From Halostagnicola larsenii XH-48 (lineage in GTDB: Archaea > Halobacteriota > Halobacteria > Halobacteriales > Natrialbaceae): a stretch of 64,000 nt of DNA. Where the stretch lies: NCBI RefSeq assembly GCF_000517625.1, contig NZ_CP007055.1:744001-808000 (forward strand). Direction: 5' to 3'. The position numbers and the translations under genes were made by a program. Shown one piece after another: positions 53,530 to 63,162 of this stretch (within the stretch, counting starts at the first letter, position 1; the number at the start of each line of letters is the position of its first letter). The notes under the pieces were generated by a model, which saw only the letters and a program-made list of their open reading frames with translations, did not search any database and was not told the DNA's origin.

Positions 53530-54314
53530 TCCTCGAGTGCGGCTTCTGCGGTCTCCTCGTCGTAGATCACTTTCTCGAGGGCGTCGAGCAGTTTCGTCGG
53601 ATCCTCGCGCTGCCAGACGTTTCGCCCGACCGCCAGTCCGGTACACCCGGCGTCGACGGCGGCTTCGACCGTCGAGAGGAACTCGTAGTCGGACGTCTTC
53701 GAACCCCCACTCATGACGACGTTCATGTCGCCTGCGGCCCGACAGGCGTGTCGCATGGCCTCGGGACTGCCCGGATACTTCACCTTCGCGATGTCCGCGC
53801 CGACCTCGAGGGCGATGCGGGTCGCGTAGGAGATGGTACCGGGTTTGGTGTCGTTTTTCAGCCCCTGGCCGCGCGGGTACGACCACATGACGACGGGAAG
53901 GTCGTGTTCGCGGGCGCTTTCCTGTGCGTCTCGGAACTCTTCGAACATCTCGACTTCGTGGTTCGAACCGCTGTAGACGGTGAATCCGACCGCGTCGGCA
54001 CCGAGTTCGGCGGCGTACTCGACCGAGCAGTTGACCGGCGAATCTGGTTCGCCCATCCAGAGGTTCGAGGTACCGTTTAGCTTCAACAGGAGATTAACGT
54101 CGTCCTCGTAGCTCGGATAGTAGCCCTCCGCGATACCCTTCTGGACGGCCATCGCGGTGACGGCGTCGTGTGTCGCCGTCTCGAAGACGGTCGCCGGGTC
54201 GAGTTTTTCGGGGACATCCTCGAAGTCGACCGGCCCGTGTTCTAAGCCGTGGTCCATCGCCAGAATAAGTGATTTGCCGTCGCGGACGATCGGGGAATCG
54301 TCGATCGGTATCAT
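53526..54314 (-). CDS. fba: Class I fructose-bisphosphate aldolase, archaeal type
   Basis: A 262-residue DhnA/LsrF-family aldolase that cleaves or forms fructose 1,6-bisphosphate through a Schiff-base Lys. The Lys is in the IAKVKYPGSPEAMRHACR stretch (about residue 175-190). Further landmarks are LAMDHGLEHGP near the N terminus, AVGFTVYSGSN, and VVMSGGSKTSDYEF with VGRNVWQREDP near the end, all of which line the phosphate site. This archaeal type differs from animal class I aldolase. It is the first gene of an overlapping pair with fbp. Confidence 0.94.
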   Translation of the reverse strand: MIPIDDSPIVRDGKSLILAMDHGLEHGPVDFEDVPEKLDPATVFETATHDAVTAMAVQKGIAEGYYPSYEDDVNLLLKLNGTSNLWMGEPDSPVNCSVEYAAELGADAVGFTVYSGSNHEVEMFEEFRDAQESAREHDLPVVMWSYPRGQGLKNDTKPGTISYATRIALEVGADIAKVKYPGSPEAMRHACRAAGDMNVVMSGGSKTSDYEFLSTVEAAVDAGCTGLAVGRNVWQREDPTKLLDALEKVIYDEETAEAALEE

Positions 54315-54338
54315 CTACGTGGTGGTCCAACAGGCCGC

Positions 54339-54344
54339 TATAAA
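54339..54344 (-). promoter_or_regulatory. TATA box of aldolase-fbp pair
   Basis: TTTATA (minus strand) lies about 27 bases upstream of the aldolase ATG (54314), so the message would be nearly leaderless. The surrounding A/T-rich stretch continues to about 54500. This would drive both gluconeogenic genes. Confidence 0.5.
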
Positions 54345-54570
54345 TCTCTGATGGTCCGCCCGGTCGAAATTACTCAATTCTGTAGTAAATATGCGCTCAA
54401 ACGGGCGAATACCGCGTTTGGTCCTGACACACGAACGACCACTAATGCGGCAAAAATTGACGTAAATAACACCTTTGAATCAGAGACTGTCTCGGTAGCG
54501 TGACAATAACAAACCCCGTTCTATCGGTGTGCTCGAGTATGCACGGACCAGACCAATCCGGTGAGACGGC

Positions 54571-54720
54571 GTGAGAGATGTTCTAAAAACGGTGCTCTTT
54601 CAGCGATCGAACTCGACGGTCGTCGACGAGTGCCGACGCTGTGGGACCACGGTCGGTTCGACCGCGTCAGACTGCCCGGAGTGTGACTGCGAGGAGATCG
54701 TAAGCTACACGATTCAATAA
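54571..54720 (+). CDS. Very small zinc-ribbon protein
   Basis: A 49-residue ORF. GTG at 54571 opens MRDVLKTVLFQRSNSTVVDE, an in-frame TGA lies just upstream at 54562, and TAA closes it at 54718-54720. The C-terminal half has CRRCGTTVGST and DCPECDCEE, two CxxC pairs forming a zinc ribbon, then IVSYTIQ. The composition and motif argue for a real gene despite its size. Haloarchaea encode many such peptides, some with stress or biofilm phenotypes. Confidence 0.65.
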   Translation: MRDVLKTVLFQRSNSTVVDECRRCGTTVGSTASDCPECDCEEIVSYTIQ

Positions 54721-54791
54721 CAGCCACTTCGCCACGGCTTCGAGTCCGCTGGCGGTGCTGTGCCGTGTCGTACTCTAGTGACAGCCCCGTC

Positions 54792-55067
54792 TCACTCGAG
54801 ACACGTCTGGGCCCACTGATAGTGTTCCTCGAGTCGGTTCTCGCCGGCTTCGGTCAGCGCGTAGACGTCGTAGAGCCCCTCCGTTCGGGTCTCGAGCAGT
54901 CCCGCCTCGACCAGCGCCGACAGCGTCCCGTAGAACGACGACGGCTCGAGTCGCTCGTCGTAGTGTGACTCGAGGTCGGATTTGAGTTGCTGGCCGCGTC
55001 GCTCGCCCTCACCTGCGAGCAGGTAACAGATATCCCGCCGCCGCCCGCTTTGCAGCCACTTCGTCAT
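54792..55067 (-). CDS. PadR-family winged-helix transcriptional regulator
   Basis: A 91-residue regulator with a winged-helix fold: helices in GRRRDICYLLAGEGERRGQQLKSDLESH, the recognition region ERLEPSSFYGTLSALVEAGLLET, and the wing TEGLYDVYALTEAGENRLEEH. PadR-type proteins repress neighbouring membrane or stress genes. No target is evident, but it faces a minus-strand membrane protease gene upstream. The ATG at 55065-55067 is the start. Confidence 0.85.
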   Translation of the reverse strand: MTKWLQSGRRRDICYLLAGEGERRGQQLKSDLESHYDERLEPSSFYGTLSALVEAGLLETRTEGLYDVYALTEAGENRLEEHYQWAQTCLE

Positions 55068-55164
55068 GGGTACGATCCGTAGCGAAGGTGCTCGAACGTT
55101 ACGGTTCGTGAGAACGAACGGCGGTTTCGGTCGACCACTTCCGACAAATGGCGAACAATACGTC

Positions 55165-56076
55165 TCACGCTCGCGCCAGCCGTCGACCGATACCCGCTGT
55201 CGTCCAGAGGATCCCTCCGAGCACCGTCAACGCGGTTATCAGTTGCGTTCCGACGCGAACTCTCACCTGTCGGGTGGCCCGGCTGATCTCGTGTGCGAAC
55301 AGGAACCAGCGACTCCCCGGATCCCCGACGATCACGGTTCCTTTGCCAAGCGCCATCGAGAGCAAAATTGCGCTCACGATCGCGATCGCGATCGCGACGA
55401 ACGTCCCGACCGCCCCGACGAGGAACGTCGACGCGAGTCTCGAGCGCGCCGTTCGCCGACCCCGTGCCGTCCTCGAGCCGTAGATTCCCATCCCCCGCCC
55501 GTCCGGGGATCGGTCCGGAAGCGGGCCGACGCGAACGGTCTCTGGAAACCGTGCGAGAATCGAGGCCATCCAGAGGTCGCCGATCGAACCCGCGGCGTTG
55601 ACGGCGAGGACCGCGACGAGCACCGGCGAGGGGTAGACGGCCATCGCCAGCATGCCGAGCGCAGAGATGCCGACGAACGGGGCGAGCAAGACGGCGAGCA
55701 TCCGGTTGCGCGTGTAGCCGCCGCCGGAATTGACGTAGGCGTAGGGAACGATGACGTGAGAGAGGCCGACACCGTAGGTGGGCTCACCGCCGAAAACGGC
55801 CATCGCGAGCCCGTGAATCGTCTCGTGGAGGACGATGACGACCGCGACCAGGAGTCCGAAAACGGCGAGCCACCCGAGCGTCGCGGGTTGGGACGAAATC
55901 GGAAGGACGATCGGCTCGAGCGGACGCCCCTGAAGCCGCGCGAGAACGCCCGCGAACAGGTAGCCGAACGCGAAGAAACCGACGGTCGAGACGACGATCC
56001 ACTGAGCCGCGACTGTTCGCGTCACTCGGAACGTCTCGAGGGTGTGGAAGGAACCGGTAGACTCCTCGGCGCTCAC
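55165..56076 (-). CDS. DUF3267-like membrane metalloprotease
   Basis: A 303-residue membrane protein with about six helices. The zinc-metalloprotease motif HETIH (HExxH) lies in VLHETIHGLAMAVFGG at about residue 84, matching DUF3267 of the site-2-protease-like clan. A helix near the end carries GGILWTTAGIGRR. Substrate unknown. It lies upstream of the PadR gene on the same strand, so the two could be linked. Confidence 0.8.
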   Translation of the reverse strand: MSAEESTGSFHTLETFRVTRTVAAQWIVVSTVGFFAFGYLFAGVLARLQGRPLEPIVLPISSQPATLGWLAVFGLLVAVVIVLHETIHGLAMAVFGGEPTYGVGLSHVIVPYAYVNSGGGYTRNRMLAVLLAPFVGISALGMLAMAVYPSPVLVAVLAVNAAGSIGDLWMASILARFPETVRVGPLPDRSPDGRGMGIYGSRTARGRRTARSRLASTFLVGAVGTFVAIAIAIVSAILLSMALGKGTVIVGDPGSRWFLFAHEISRATRQVRVRVGTQLITALTVLGGILWTTAGIGRRLARA

Positions 56077-56223
56077 TGCGAACTCACGAGGGGTAATCTC
56101 CAGTGAAGTGACAAAGCGATGTCGGTCTCGGAGCAGATCCGTCTCCCTCCTCCGATTAGGCGGTCACGAAACGAACCCCGTCGAAACCGACACCCTTCCG
56201 TTGGTCGACGCTCGAGACAGCGT

Positions 56224-56520
56224 ATGACCGACGACGAGCGAACGGCGACGAACGACGCGATCACGGCGACCTACCGCGAAACCGAAACCGAACGACTCCT
56301 CGAGTTCAGTACAGACGACGCCACGGGCGGACAGCCCACGGCGGCAGTGGCACAGAACCGCGAGGGATACGCCATGTTGAAAGTCCGACCCACTGCCGAC
56401 GGCGACGAACTCGAGCGTTACTACGGCTTCGAGATGGCGCTGGATCACGTCGGGGAACTGCTCGGCGTCTCGCCCCGCGCGTTGCCGGTTCCGGACGCGG
56501 CCGCCGATATGGGAATGTAG
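56224..56520 (+). CDS. Small conserved haloarchaeal protein
   Basis: A 98-residue acidic protein starting MTDDERTATNDAITATYRETETER. It contains LLEFSTDDATGGQPTAAVAQNREGYAMLKVRP and a terminal helical region (YGFEMALDHVGELLGVSPRAL). It may match DUF7111, but I am not sure. No catalytic motif is visible. The ATG at 56224 is chosen since the upstream extension has no conserved residues. Confidence 0.65.
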   Translation: MTDDERTATNDAITATYRETETERLLEFSTDDATGGQPTAAVAQNREGYAMLKVRPTADGDELERYYGFEMALDHVGELLGVSPRALPVPDAAADMGM

Positions 56521-56651
56521 GAAAAACCACATGTGTGCGGATCTCCACCGACCGGCTGAACATGTTCGCTCGACTCGAGGTGACGGTACTCCCGAATGGC
56601 AGAAAGCGGGACGCATAAGTACACAGGGGCGAAGTTCGAGATAACGATATC

Positions 56652-58073
56652 GTGGCATCCGATTCCTATCCCCGGCCGATCGGGACCCAGCGGCGATTCT
56701 CAGCACTGCTAGCCGGGACTGCGCTCGGGATCTACCTGCTTTTGATCATCGGTGCCACGACCTCGATTACGAACGCGGCGACGACCTGCTCGACCTGGCC
56801 GCTCTGTAGCGCTCCCGTCGATCCGGTGAGTCAGACGGAACTGGCCATCGTCTGGGGCCACCGACTCACGGCGGCCGTCGTCGGCGTGTTGGCCGCGATC
56901 ACCGTCGCCGCCGCAGTAGTCGGTGATGCCTCGCGTCGCGTCACCGCGGCGCTGGTGGTTTCGTTCGTGCTCTATCTGATCCAGATCGGCGTCGGCGCCG
57001 TTACGGCGACGGTCGGTTCCGCGGCGATCCTCCCCGGGCTTCACCTCGGACTCGGGATCGGCATCTTCTCGATCGTCGTCCTCGCGCTCGCCTGGGACTT
57101 AGAGCGGACGACGGGCAGCGACGACGACGCGATCGAGTCGCCGCCGGAGCCGGCCCCGATCGATCCGGATACGGTTCCGGAGCGAACGCTTCCGACGGGC
57201 CGACTCGAGCGGGCGCGTCTCACCGCCTTCGCGTACTTCAAGATGATGAAGCCGCGGCTCATGTGGCTGCTCTGTCTCGTCGCTGCGGCGGGGATGGCAC
57301 TCGCGGCGGGCCAGGATCTCGAGATCGGAACCATCGTCGCGACGCTCAGTGGCGGCGTGCTCGCGATCGGCGCGTCAGGGACGTTCAACCACGTTTTAGA
57401 ACGCGATATCGACCAAAAGATGTCCCGGACGGCCGACCGTCCGCTCGCGACCGATCTGATTCCGGTGCGGCGGGCGCTGGCGTTCGGTGCGTTCTTGACC
57501 GCGGCGTCACTTTCCGTCTTTCTGACGATCAACGCCCTCGCCGCGGCGCTCGGACTGGCTGCGATCCTCTTTTACAGCGTGGTCTACACGCTGCTGTTGA
57601 AACCAAACACGGTCCAGAACACCGTCTTGGGCGGATTAGCCGGCGCGTTGCCCGCACTTATCGGCTGGGCTGCGGTGACCGACACGATCGAAATGCCGGC
57701 GCTCGCGCTGGCCGGTGTCATCTTCCTCTGGACGCCCGCGCACTTCTACAACCTCGCGCTCGCCTACCGCGACGACTACGCTCGAGGTGGATTCCCGATG
57801 ATGCCGGTCGTCCGCGGGGAGACCGAAACCCGCAAACACATCATCTACTACATCGCGGCGACGCTGCTGGGAACCATCGGACTGGCCTGGATCACCGACC
57901 TCGGCGCGCTGTACGCGGCGACGGTTGCCATCTTCGGCGGGATCTTCCTCTGGACCGCGGTCAGGCTCCACTTCGAACGGAGCGAGGCCGCCGCATTTCG
58001 CTCGTTCCACGCGTCGAACGCCTTCCTCGGGGCCGTCCTCGTCGCCGTGCTCGTCGACGCGCTCGCGCTGTAA
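56652..58073 (+). CDS. ctaB: Heme O synthase with CtaA-like N-terminal domain
   Basis: A 473-residue membrane protein. From about residue 195 it is a protoheme IX farnesyltransferase, with KMMKPRLMW, NHVLERDIDQKMSRTADRPL (the Asp-rich site), and PAHFYNLALAYRDDYARGGFPMMP. The first 150 residues are four helices with a conserved His in VWGHRLTAAVVG, resembling the CtaA/COX15 heme A synthase half-domain. The fused protein probably makes heme O, and the front half may assist with heme A; this is inferred. Start is GTG at 56652. Confidence 0.9.
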   Translation: MASDSYPRPIGTQRRFSALLAGTALGIYLLLIIGATTSITNAATTCSTWPLCSAPVDPVSQTELAIVWGHRLTAAVVGVLAAITVAAAVVGDASRRVTAALVVSFVLYLIQIGVGAVTATVGSAAILPGLHLGLGIGIFSIVVLALAWDLERTTGSDDDAIESPPEPAPIDPDTVPERTLPTGRLERARLTAFAYFKMMKPRLMWLLCLVAAAGMALAAGQDLEIGTIVATLSGGVLAIGASGTFNHVLERDIDQKMSRTADRPLATDLIPVRRALAFGAFLTAASLSVFLTINALAAALGLAAILFYSVVYTLLLKPNTVQNTVLGGLAGALPALIGWAAVTDTIEMPALALAGVIFLWTPAHFYNLALAYRDDYARGGFPMMPVVRGETETRKHIIYYIAATLLGTIGLAWITDLGALYAATVAIFGGIFLWTAVRLHFERSEAAAFRSFHASNAFLGAVLVAVLVDALAL

Positions 58074-58209
58074 GTCGGCCTGATGGTTGTCAGTCGAATA
58101 CGTCTGCCGAATTTTTCAGTCGAAGAAGTTGGAACGTTCTTTGGTCGCTCGAAACGATTCGCGTCGACAGACGGCAGTACCCGATCGGAACGCAAGAAAC
58201 AGTGTCCGC

Positions 58210-59211
58210 TTACGATTCCGCCTCGCCGCGAGCGCCGTCGATCCGATCGAACTGTTCGTCGGAGAGTTCGACATCGACCGCGCCGACGTTCTCCTCGAGT
58301 TGCTCGGGCGTTCTCGCGCCGACGATCGGAATGCAGGTAAACTCGGTCTGGTTCATGAGCCAGCGCAGGGATACCTGCGCCGGCGAGGCGTCGACTTCGT
58401 CCGCAACGTCCTCGACGGTCTCGAGCACGTCCCACGCCTGTTCGGTCGCGTAGTACTCGTCGAACATGTCGTCGAGGCTCCCTCGCGAGCCGTCGGGAGC
58501 GATGACCGAACCGTCGTCAGCGCGGTCGTACTTGCCGGTGAGGAAGCCGCCGCCCAGCGGCGAGTACGGACAGACCGCGAGGTCCTGATCCGCACAGACC
58601 TCGAGGTAATCCGCGACGGTGTCGTACTGGGCCGCATTGACCATCGGCTGGGTGACGTCGAACCGCTGTAGCCCCTCGATGTCGCTGGTCCAGAGGGCTT
58701 TCGTGAGCTGCCAGGCGGCCATGCTCGAGGCTCCGAGATAGTTGACCTTCCCCTCGTCGACGAGGGCTGTCAGCGTCTCCAGAGTCTCCTGAATCGGCGT
58801 GTCCTCGTCCCAGCGGTGGATGTAGTACAGATCGAGGTAATCCGTTCCCAGTCGGTCGAGCGTGCCTTCGATCTGGGCGCGGATGTGCTTGCGCCCGAGG
58901 CCGGAGTCGTTCGGTCCGGGTTCGCCCCAGCCGTCGAACGGGAAGTAGACCTTCGAGGCGATGACGTAGTCCTCGCGCGAGCGGTCCTCGAGCCACTCGC
59001 CGATCCACTTCTCACTCGTCCCGTTCGGATCGCCGTAGACGTTCGCCGTGTCGATGAAATTGATGCCGTGATCGCTGGCGGCGTCGAGCAAGTCGTGTGC
59101 CTCGTCCCGGTCGGTTTCGACGACGCCGCCGGTTTCTCTCCCGAATCGCCAGGTCCCAAAGCAGAGTCTCGAGACCGTCGTTCCCGTGTTGCCGAGCGTC
59201 GTATACTCCAT
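58210..59211 (-). CDS. Aldo/keto reductase
   Basis: A 333-residue (alpha/beta)8 barrel enzyme. The catalytic tetrad of aldo/keto reductases is visible: Asp and Tyr in NFIDTANVYGDPNGTS, Lys in YVIASKVYFP, His in DLYYIHRWDEDTP. It probably uses NADPH to reduce aldehydes or ketones, or acts on sugars. The ATG at 59209-59211 begins MEYTTLGNTGTTVSRLCFG, the typical family start. A longer upstream ORF extension is not conserved. Confidence 0.92.
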   Translation of the reverse strand: MEYTTLGNTGTTVSRLCFGTWRFGRETGGVVETDRDEAHDLLDAASDHGINFIDTANVYGDPNGTSEKWIGEWLEDRSREDYVIASKVYFPFDGWGEPGPNDSGLGRKHIRAQIEGTLDRLGTDYLDLYYIHRWDEDTPIQETLETLTALVDEGKVNYLGASSMAAWQLTKALWTSDIEGLQRFDVTQPMVNAAQYDTVADYLEVCADQDLAVCPYSPLGGGFLTGKYDRADDGSVIAPDGSRGSLDDMFDEYYATEQAWDVLETVEDVADEVDASPAQVSLRWLMNQTEFTCIPIVGARTPEQLEENVGAVDVELSDEQFDRIDGARGEAES

Positions 59212-59356
59212 GGGACCGATTCGATATCGAGCGACAAAACGCATTGGGAAGCGGCGAGGGCGCGTTCGGTCGAGTGGATATTTCTGCCCAACGTTCGCAC
59301 GCATCCTCCGCTCGAATTCGCACGCGGCGTCCGCTGAATTCGCACGGGACGCAGAT

Positions 59357-60313
59357 TCAGGAAAACGAGGGGAGGACTTCTTCCTCGTAGAACTCGAGTG
59401 CCTGTTCCTGATCCGGTCCGATCTGATGGACGTAGACGTGATCGTAGCCCGCGTCGATCGCCTGCTCGATGCTGTCGATGTGTGCCTGCGGATCCGGGTC
59501 GGTAACGGTCGAGCCCTCGGCGACGTCTTCGCGCTCGACCATCGACGCCGCCTGCTGGAAGTGTGCGGGCGTCGGCAGTACCTGGCCGAGTTCGCCGGGA
59601 ATGAATCCGTTCGGCCAGTTTTCGTAGACGGTATCGATCGCTTCGTCTTCGGTTGGGGCGTAACAGCAGTGAAGCTGTGCGTATTTCGCCCCCTCGCCGC
59701 CGGCGTCCTCGTAAGTATCAACGACGCCAGATTTCGGGCCGGAACACCAGAGGCCGTCGCCCTCTTGCCCGGCAAACTGCGCCGTTTTCGGGCCGAACGC
59801 CGATACGACGATCTCGGGGATCTCCTCCGGAACGGTGTACAGCCGAGCGTTCTCCGCGGTGAAGTACTCGCCGTGGTGGCTCGTGTTTTCGCCCTCCCAG
59901 AGGTCTCGCATGAGCGTCATGGCCTCGGAGAGCATCTCGAGGCGAACGCCGTGTTCCGGCCACTTCTCGCCGGTGACGTGTTCGTTTAAGTTCTCGCCCG
60001 TCCCGACGCCGAAGGTGAACCGGCCCTCGGCCATAACGTCCGTCGTCGCGACCGCATGGGCGACATTGACCGGGTGGATTCGGATGATCGGACACGTGAC
60101 GCCGACGCCGAACTCGATCTCGTTCGTTTGCTGGGCGAGGGCGGCCAACACGGACCAGACGAACGGCGACTCGCCCTGCGCGGAGACCCACGGGTGGAAG
60201 TGATCCGAGACGGAAAGAAAGTCGAATCCGACTTCCTCCGCGTGGACGCCGTACTCGACCAGTTCGTTCGGTCCGTGTTCCTCGCTCGAGAGGGTAAATC
60301 CAACTTCGACCAT
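59357..60313 (-). CDS. F420-dependent LLM-class oxidoreductase (TIGR03557 type)
   Basis: A 318-residue luciferase-like monooxygenase family protein. It has the barrel with VGFTLSSEEHGPNELVEYG at the start, SDHFHPWVSAQGESPFVW, and TCPIIRIHPVNVAHAVATTD, motifs shared with F420-dependent glucose-6-phosphate dehydrogenase-like enzymes (TIGR03557). The substrate is unknown. The open frame runs far upstream, but the ATG at 60311-60313 gives the conserved family start. It lies 75 bases from the P-type ATPase gene end. Confidence 0.9.
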   Translation of the reverse strand: MVEVGFTLSSEEHGPNELVEYGVHAEEVGFDFLSVSDHFHPWVSAQGESPFVWSVLAALAQQTNEIEFGVGVTCPIIRIHPVNVAHAVATTDVMAEGRFTFGVGTGENLNEHVTGEKWPEHGVRLEMLSEAMTLMRDLWEGENTSHHGEYFTAENARLYTVPEEIPEIVVSAFGPKTAQFAGQEGDGLWCSGPKSGVVDTYEDAGGEGAKYAQLHCCYAPTEDEAIDTVYENWPNGFIPGELGQVLPTPAHFQQAASMVEREDVAEGSTVTDPDPQAHIDSIEQAIDAGYDHVYVHQIGPDQEQALEFYEEEVLPSFS

Positions 60314-60387
60314 GAAAACACGATACCACGAGCGCACTGCTGATGGTTGGGCCTGCGACGGAAAGGTCGATCCGGGTCGGGGCTGGC

Positions 60388-63057
60388 TCAGTCCGAGTCG
60401 ACCGCCGTGTCCGCTCCGTCGGTATCGGCGTCGAACGCAGGCGTCTCGGGTTCCTCTCGAGCGAGTCGCATCGCGTTGCCCGTGACGCCGAGGCTCATTC
60501 CCATATCGCCGACGACGACGGCATGGATGATGGTGACGATGCCCGGGACCGCACCGAGCGCAAGGACCGCTTTGACGCCGAGACTCGCCCAGATGTTCTG
60601 TTTGATGACCTCGTTCGCCTTCCTCGACAGGCGATAGAGGTATGGCAGCCGCGTCAGGTCGTCGCCCATCAGCGCGATATCGGCCGTCTCGAGGGCCGTA
60701 TCCGTTCCCGCGGCGCCCATCGCGACGCCGGTCGTCGCGGTCGCGAGCGCGGGGCCGTCGTTGATGCCGTCGCCGACCATCGTGACGCTCCTGTCGCCGG
60801 CCGAATTCGCAAATTTCTCGTCGGAGGCCGATTGTGCATCCGATCTGCGCTCTACAGGCACTCGGTCGCCGGCTTTGAGGCGACGAATCCACTCGAGTTT
60901 CTGCTCGGGCAGCAGCTCGGCGTGGTACTCGTCGATGCCGACCTCCTCGGCGATGGCCCGCGCGGTTCCTTCGTTGTCTCCGGTGAGCATCACCACCCTC
61001 ACGCCCTGTTCTTGCAACTGCGAGACGGCCCATGGCGCCTCCGGTCTGACCTGGTCTGCGACGGCGACGACGCCGAGCGGTCCGTCCGCCGTTCCGACGA
61101 CGACGACCGTTTTTCCGTCCGCCTCGAGTTTCGGGACGATCTCGGAGAGCACGTCGAGACAGCCCGCTCGGTCGCAGTCGGGGTTCGATTCGCGGTCCCA
61201 GTCCGCCTCGTCGGACTCGGAGCCGGCGACCACGCCGCCGTCCGTGGCGTGGACGTGCTCGAGATCGGCCAGCCCCTCGAAGAGGTCCGGCTTGCCGACG
61301 TAATGCGTGACGCCGTCGAGCTCCGCGCGCACGCCGCGTCCGGTGAGGGCCTCGAAGTTCGACACCGCGAACGGGTCGGACTCCTCGGCGTCGGTCGCGG
61401 GTTTCGCGTCCGCCCCGGACCCGTCGAGACCGCGCTCGCCTGCGGCCTCGACGATCGCATCGCCGACGGGGTGTTCGCTCCGGCGTTCGATCGCGCTCGC
61501 GCGGGCGAGCACGTCCGATTCGTCCGCGCCCTCGAGCGGGATCACGTCGGTTACCTCGAGTTCGCCGGACGTGAGCGTCCCCGTCTTGTCGACCGCGAGG
61601 ACGTCGCTCTCGCCGACTGCCTCGAGGTAGCGCCCGCCCTTGATCAACACGCCGTTTCGGGCCGCGCTGGTTATCCCCGAGACGACGCTGACGGGGGTGC
61701 TGATGACGAACGCGCAGGGACAGGCGATGACCAGCAGCGTGAGTCCGCGCAGGAACCACACGTTCCATGAGGCGTCGAACACCAGCGGCGGTACCACGGC
61801 GATTCCAACGGCGAGCGCGACGACGATCGGCGTGTAGACGCTGGCGAACCGATCGACGAACTGCTCGCGTTTGGTCGTCTCGCGTTCGGCGTCCTCGACC
61901 ATCCGAACGATGCGGGCGATGGTCGAATCGTCCGCCTCGCTCTCGACGCCGATCTCGAGGTAGCCCGATTCGACGATCGTCCCCGCGTAAACCTCCTCGC
62001 CCGTCTCCTTGTCGACGGGGACGCTTTCGCCCGTGATCGGCGATTGGTCGACCGCGCTCTGACCCTCCGTGACCGTCCCGTCGGCCGGGATCTTTTCGCC
62101 GGGCTTGACGATGACGGTGTCGCCGATATCCAGGGTGTCGGCCGCGACGACCGCCTCGCTCCCGTCGTCTCGGCGGACGGTCGCCGTCTCGGGCGAGAGG
62201 CTCATCAACTCGCGTAACGAATCGCGCGCCCGGTCCATCGAGTACCGCTCTAGCAACTCCGCGACGGAGAACAGTACCGCGAGCATTCCGCCTTCGAACG
62301 GGTGGTGGGCCGCGACGCTGGCGACGATCCCGGCGCTCATCAGGAAGTCGATGTCGAGGCTGCGATTTCGCAGCGAGTAGTAGCCGTTTCGCAGAACCGG
62401 CAGGCCGGCGACGGCCACCGCACCGATGAACAGGAGCTGTGAGAGCGCGTAGGTTCGTCCGAACACGGTCGCGACTGCCGGATCGAGCCCGGGAACCGCG
62501 AACTGGAGCACCATCCCGACGGCGACTAGCGCACCGCCGATGGCCGTTCCGATCGCTCGGCGACTCCGCCACACCGCTCGAGATTCGCCGAGTCCGTCCG
62601 CTCCCTCCTCGATCGGTTCCCCCTCGTACCCCGCGTCGTCGATGGCCTCGACGACCGTCGCCGTCTCGAGGTCGGAGCCCCCGCTCACCGTCACCCGTCC
62701 GGACGCCGGTCGGGTTTCGATCTCTCGAACGGCGTCGACGCGCTCGAGGGCGTTTTCGACTTTGGTTGCACACGACGCACAGTCCATGTCGGGAACCGAG
62801 ACCGTGAGTTCGCTCTCGTCTCCCGCGATGGCGTAGCCCGCGGTCCGCACGCGAGTCCGTATCTCGTCCTCGCTCGTGAGCGTCGGATCGTAGGTCACGA
62901 CGAGGCGACCGCTCGTTACCTGCGATTCGATCCCCTCGATTCCCTCGAGACGTTCGATGCTGTTCGTCACCTTCCCGGCGCAGGACGGACAGTCCATCTC
63001 GGGAACCCGAAGCTCGAGGGTCGACCTCGAGTCGGGCGACGAAGCGGCGTCTGTCAT
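60388..63057 (-). CDS. Heavy-metal P1B-type ATPase, Zn/Cd-like
   Basis: An 889-residue metal pump. There are two N-terminal heavy-metal-binding domains (MDCPSCAG at 21-28 and MDCASCAT at 91-98), then eight membrane helices, with the ion motif CPC at 446-448 in IACPCAFVISTPVSVVSG, the phosphorylation site Asp490 (DKTGTLT), TGES at 342-345, and the HP motif (RSEHPVGDA). Because SerThrPro follows CPC, it resembles ZntA (Zn2+/Cd2+/Pb2+) and not CopA. It likely exports toxic divalent metal ions. A regulator gene lies 105 bases upstream. Confidence 0.93.
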   Translation of the reverse strand: MTDAASSPDSRSTLELRVPEMDCPSCAGKVTNSIERLEGIEGIESQVTSGRLVVTYDPTLTSEDEIRTRVRTAGYAIAGDESELTVSVPDMDCASCATKVENALERVDAVREIETRPASGRVTVSGGSDLETATVVEAIDDAGYEGEPIEEGADGLGESRAVWRSRRAIGTAIGGALVAVGMVLQFAVPGLDPAVATVFGRTYALSQLLFIGAVAVAGLPVLRNGYYSLRNRSLDIDFLMSAGIVASVAAHHPFEGGMLAVLFSVAELLERYSMDRARDSLRELMSLSPETATVRRDDGSEAVVAADTLDIGDTVIVKPGEKIPADGTVTEGQSAVDQSPITGESVPVDKETGEEVYAGTIVESGYLEIGVESEADDSTIARIVRMVEDAERETTKREQFVDRFASVYTPIVVALAVGIAVVPPLVFDASWNVWFLRGLTLLVIACPCAFVISTPVSVVSGITSAARNGVLIKGGRYLEAVGESDVLAVDKTGTLTSGELEVTDVIPLEGADESDVLARASAIERRSEHPVGDAIVEAAGERGLDGSGADAKPATDAEESDPFAVSNFEALTGRGVRAELDGVTHYVGKPDLFEGLADLEHVHATDGGVVAGSESDEADWDRESNPDCDRAGCLDVLSEIVPKLEADGKTVVVVGTADGPLGVVAVADQVRPEAPWAVSQLQEQGVRVVMLTGDNEGTARAIAEEVGIDEYHAELLPEQKLEWIRRLKAGDRVPVERRSDAQSASDEKFANSAGDRSVTMVGDGINDGPALATATTGVAMGAAGTDTALETADIALMGDDLTRLPYLYRLSRKANEVIKQNIWASLGVKAVLALGAVPGIVTIIHAVVVGDMGMSLGVTGNAMRLAREEPETPAFDADTDGADTAVDSD

Positions 63058-63162
63058 TAGCTGATGCTACGCGCCGAGTGAGGATAGCAATTATTTGGCG
63101 CACGCCAAATAGCGGTTGGTTCCGGCTATGGAAGACGACGCGGTCCGAACGCGGTCGGTCAC

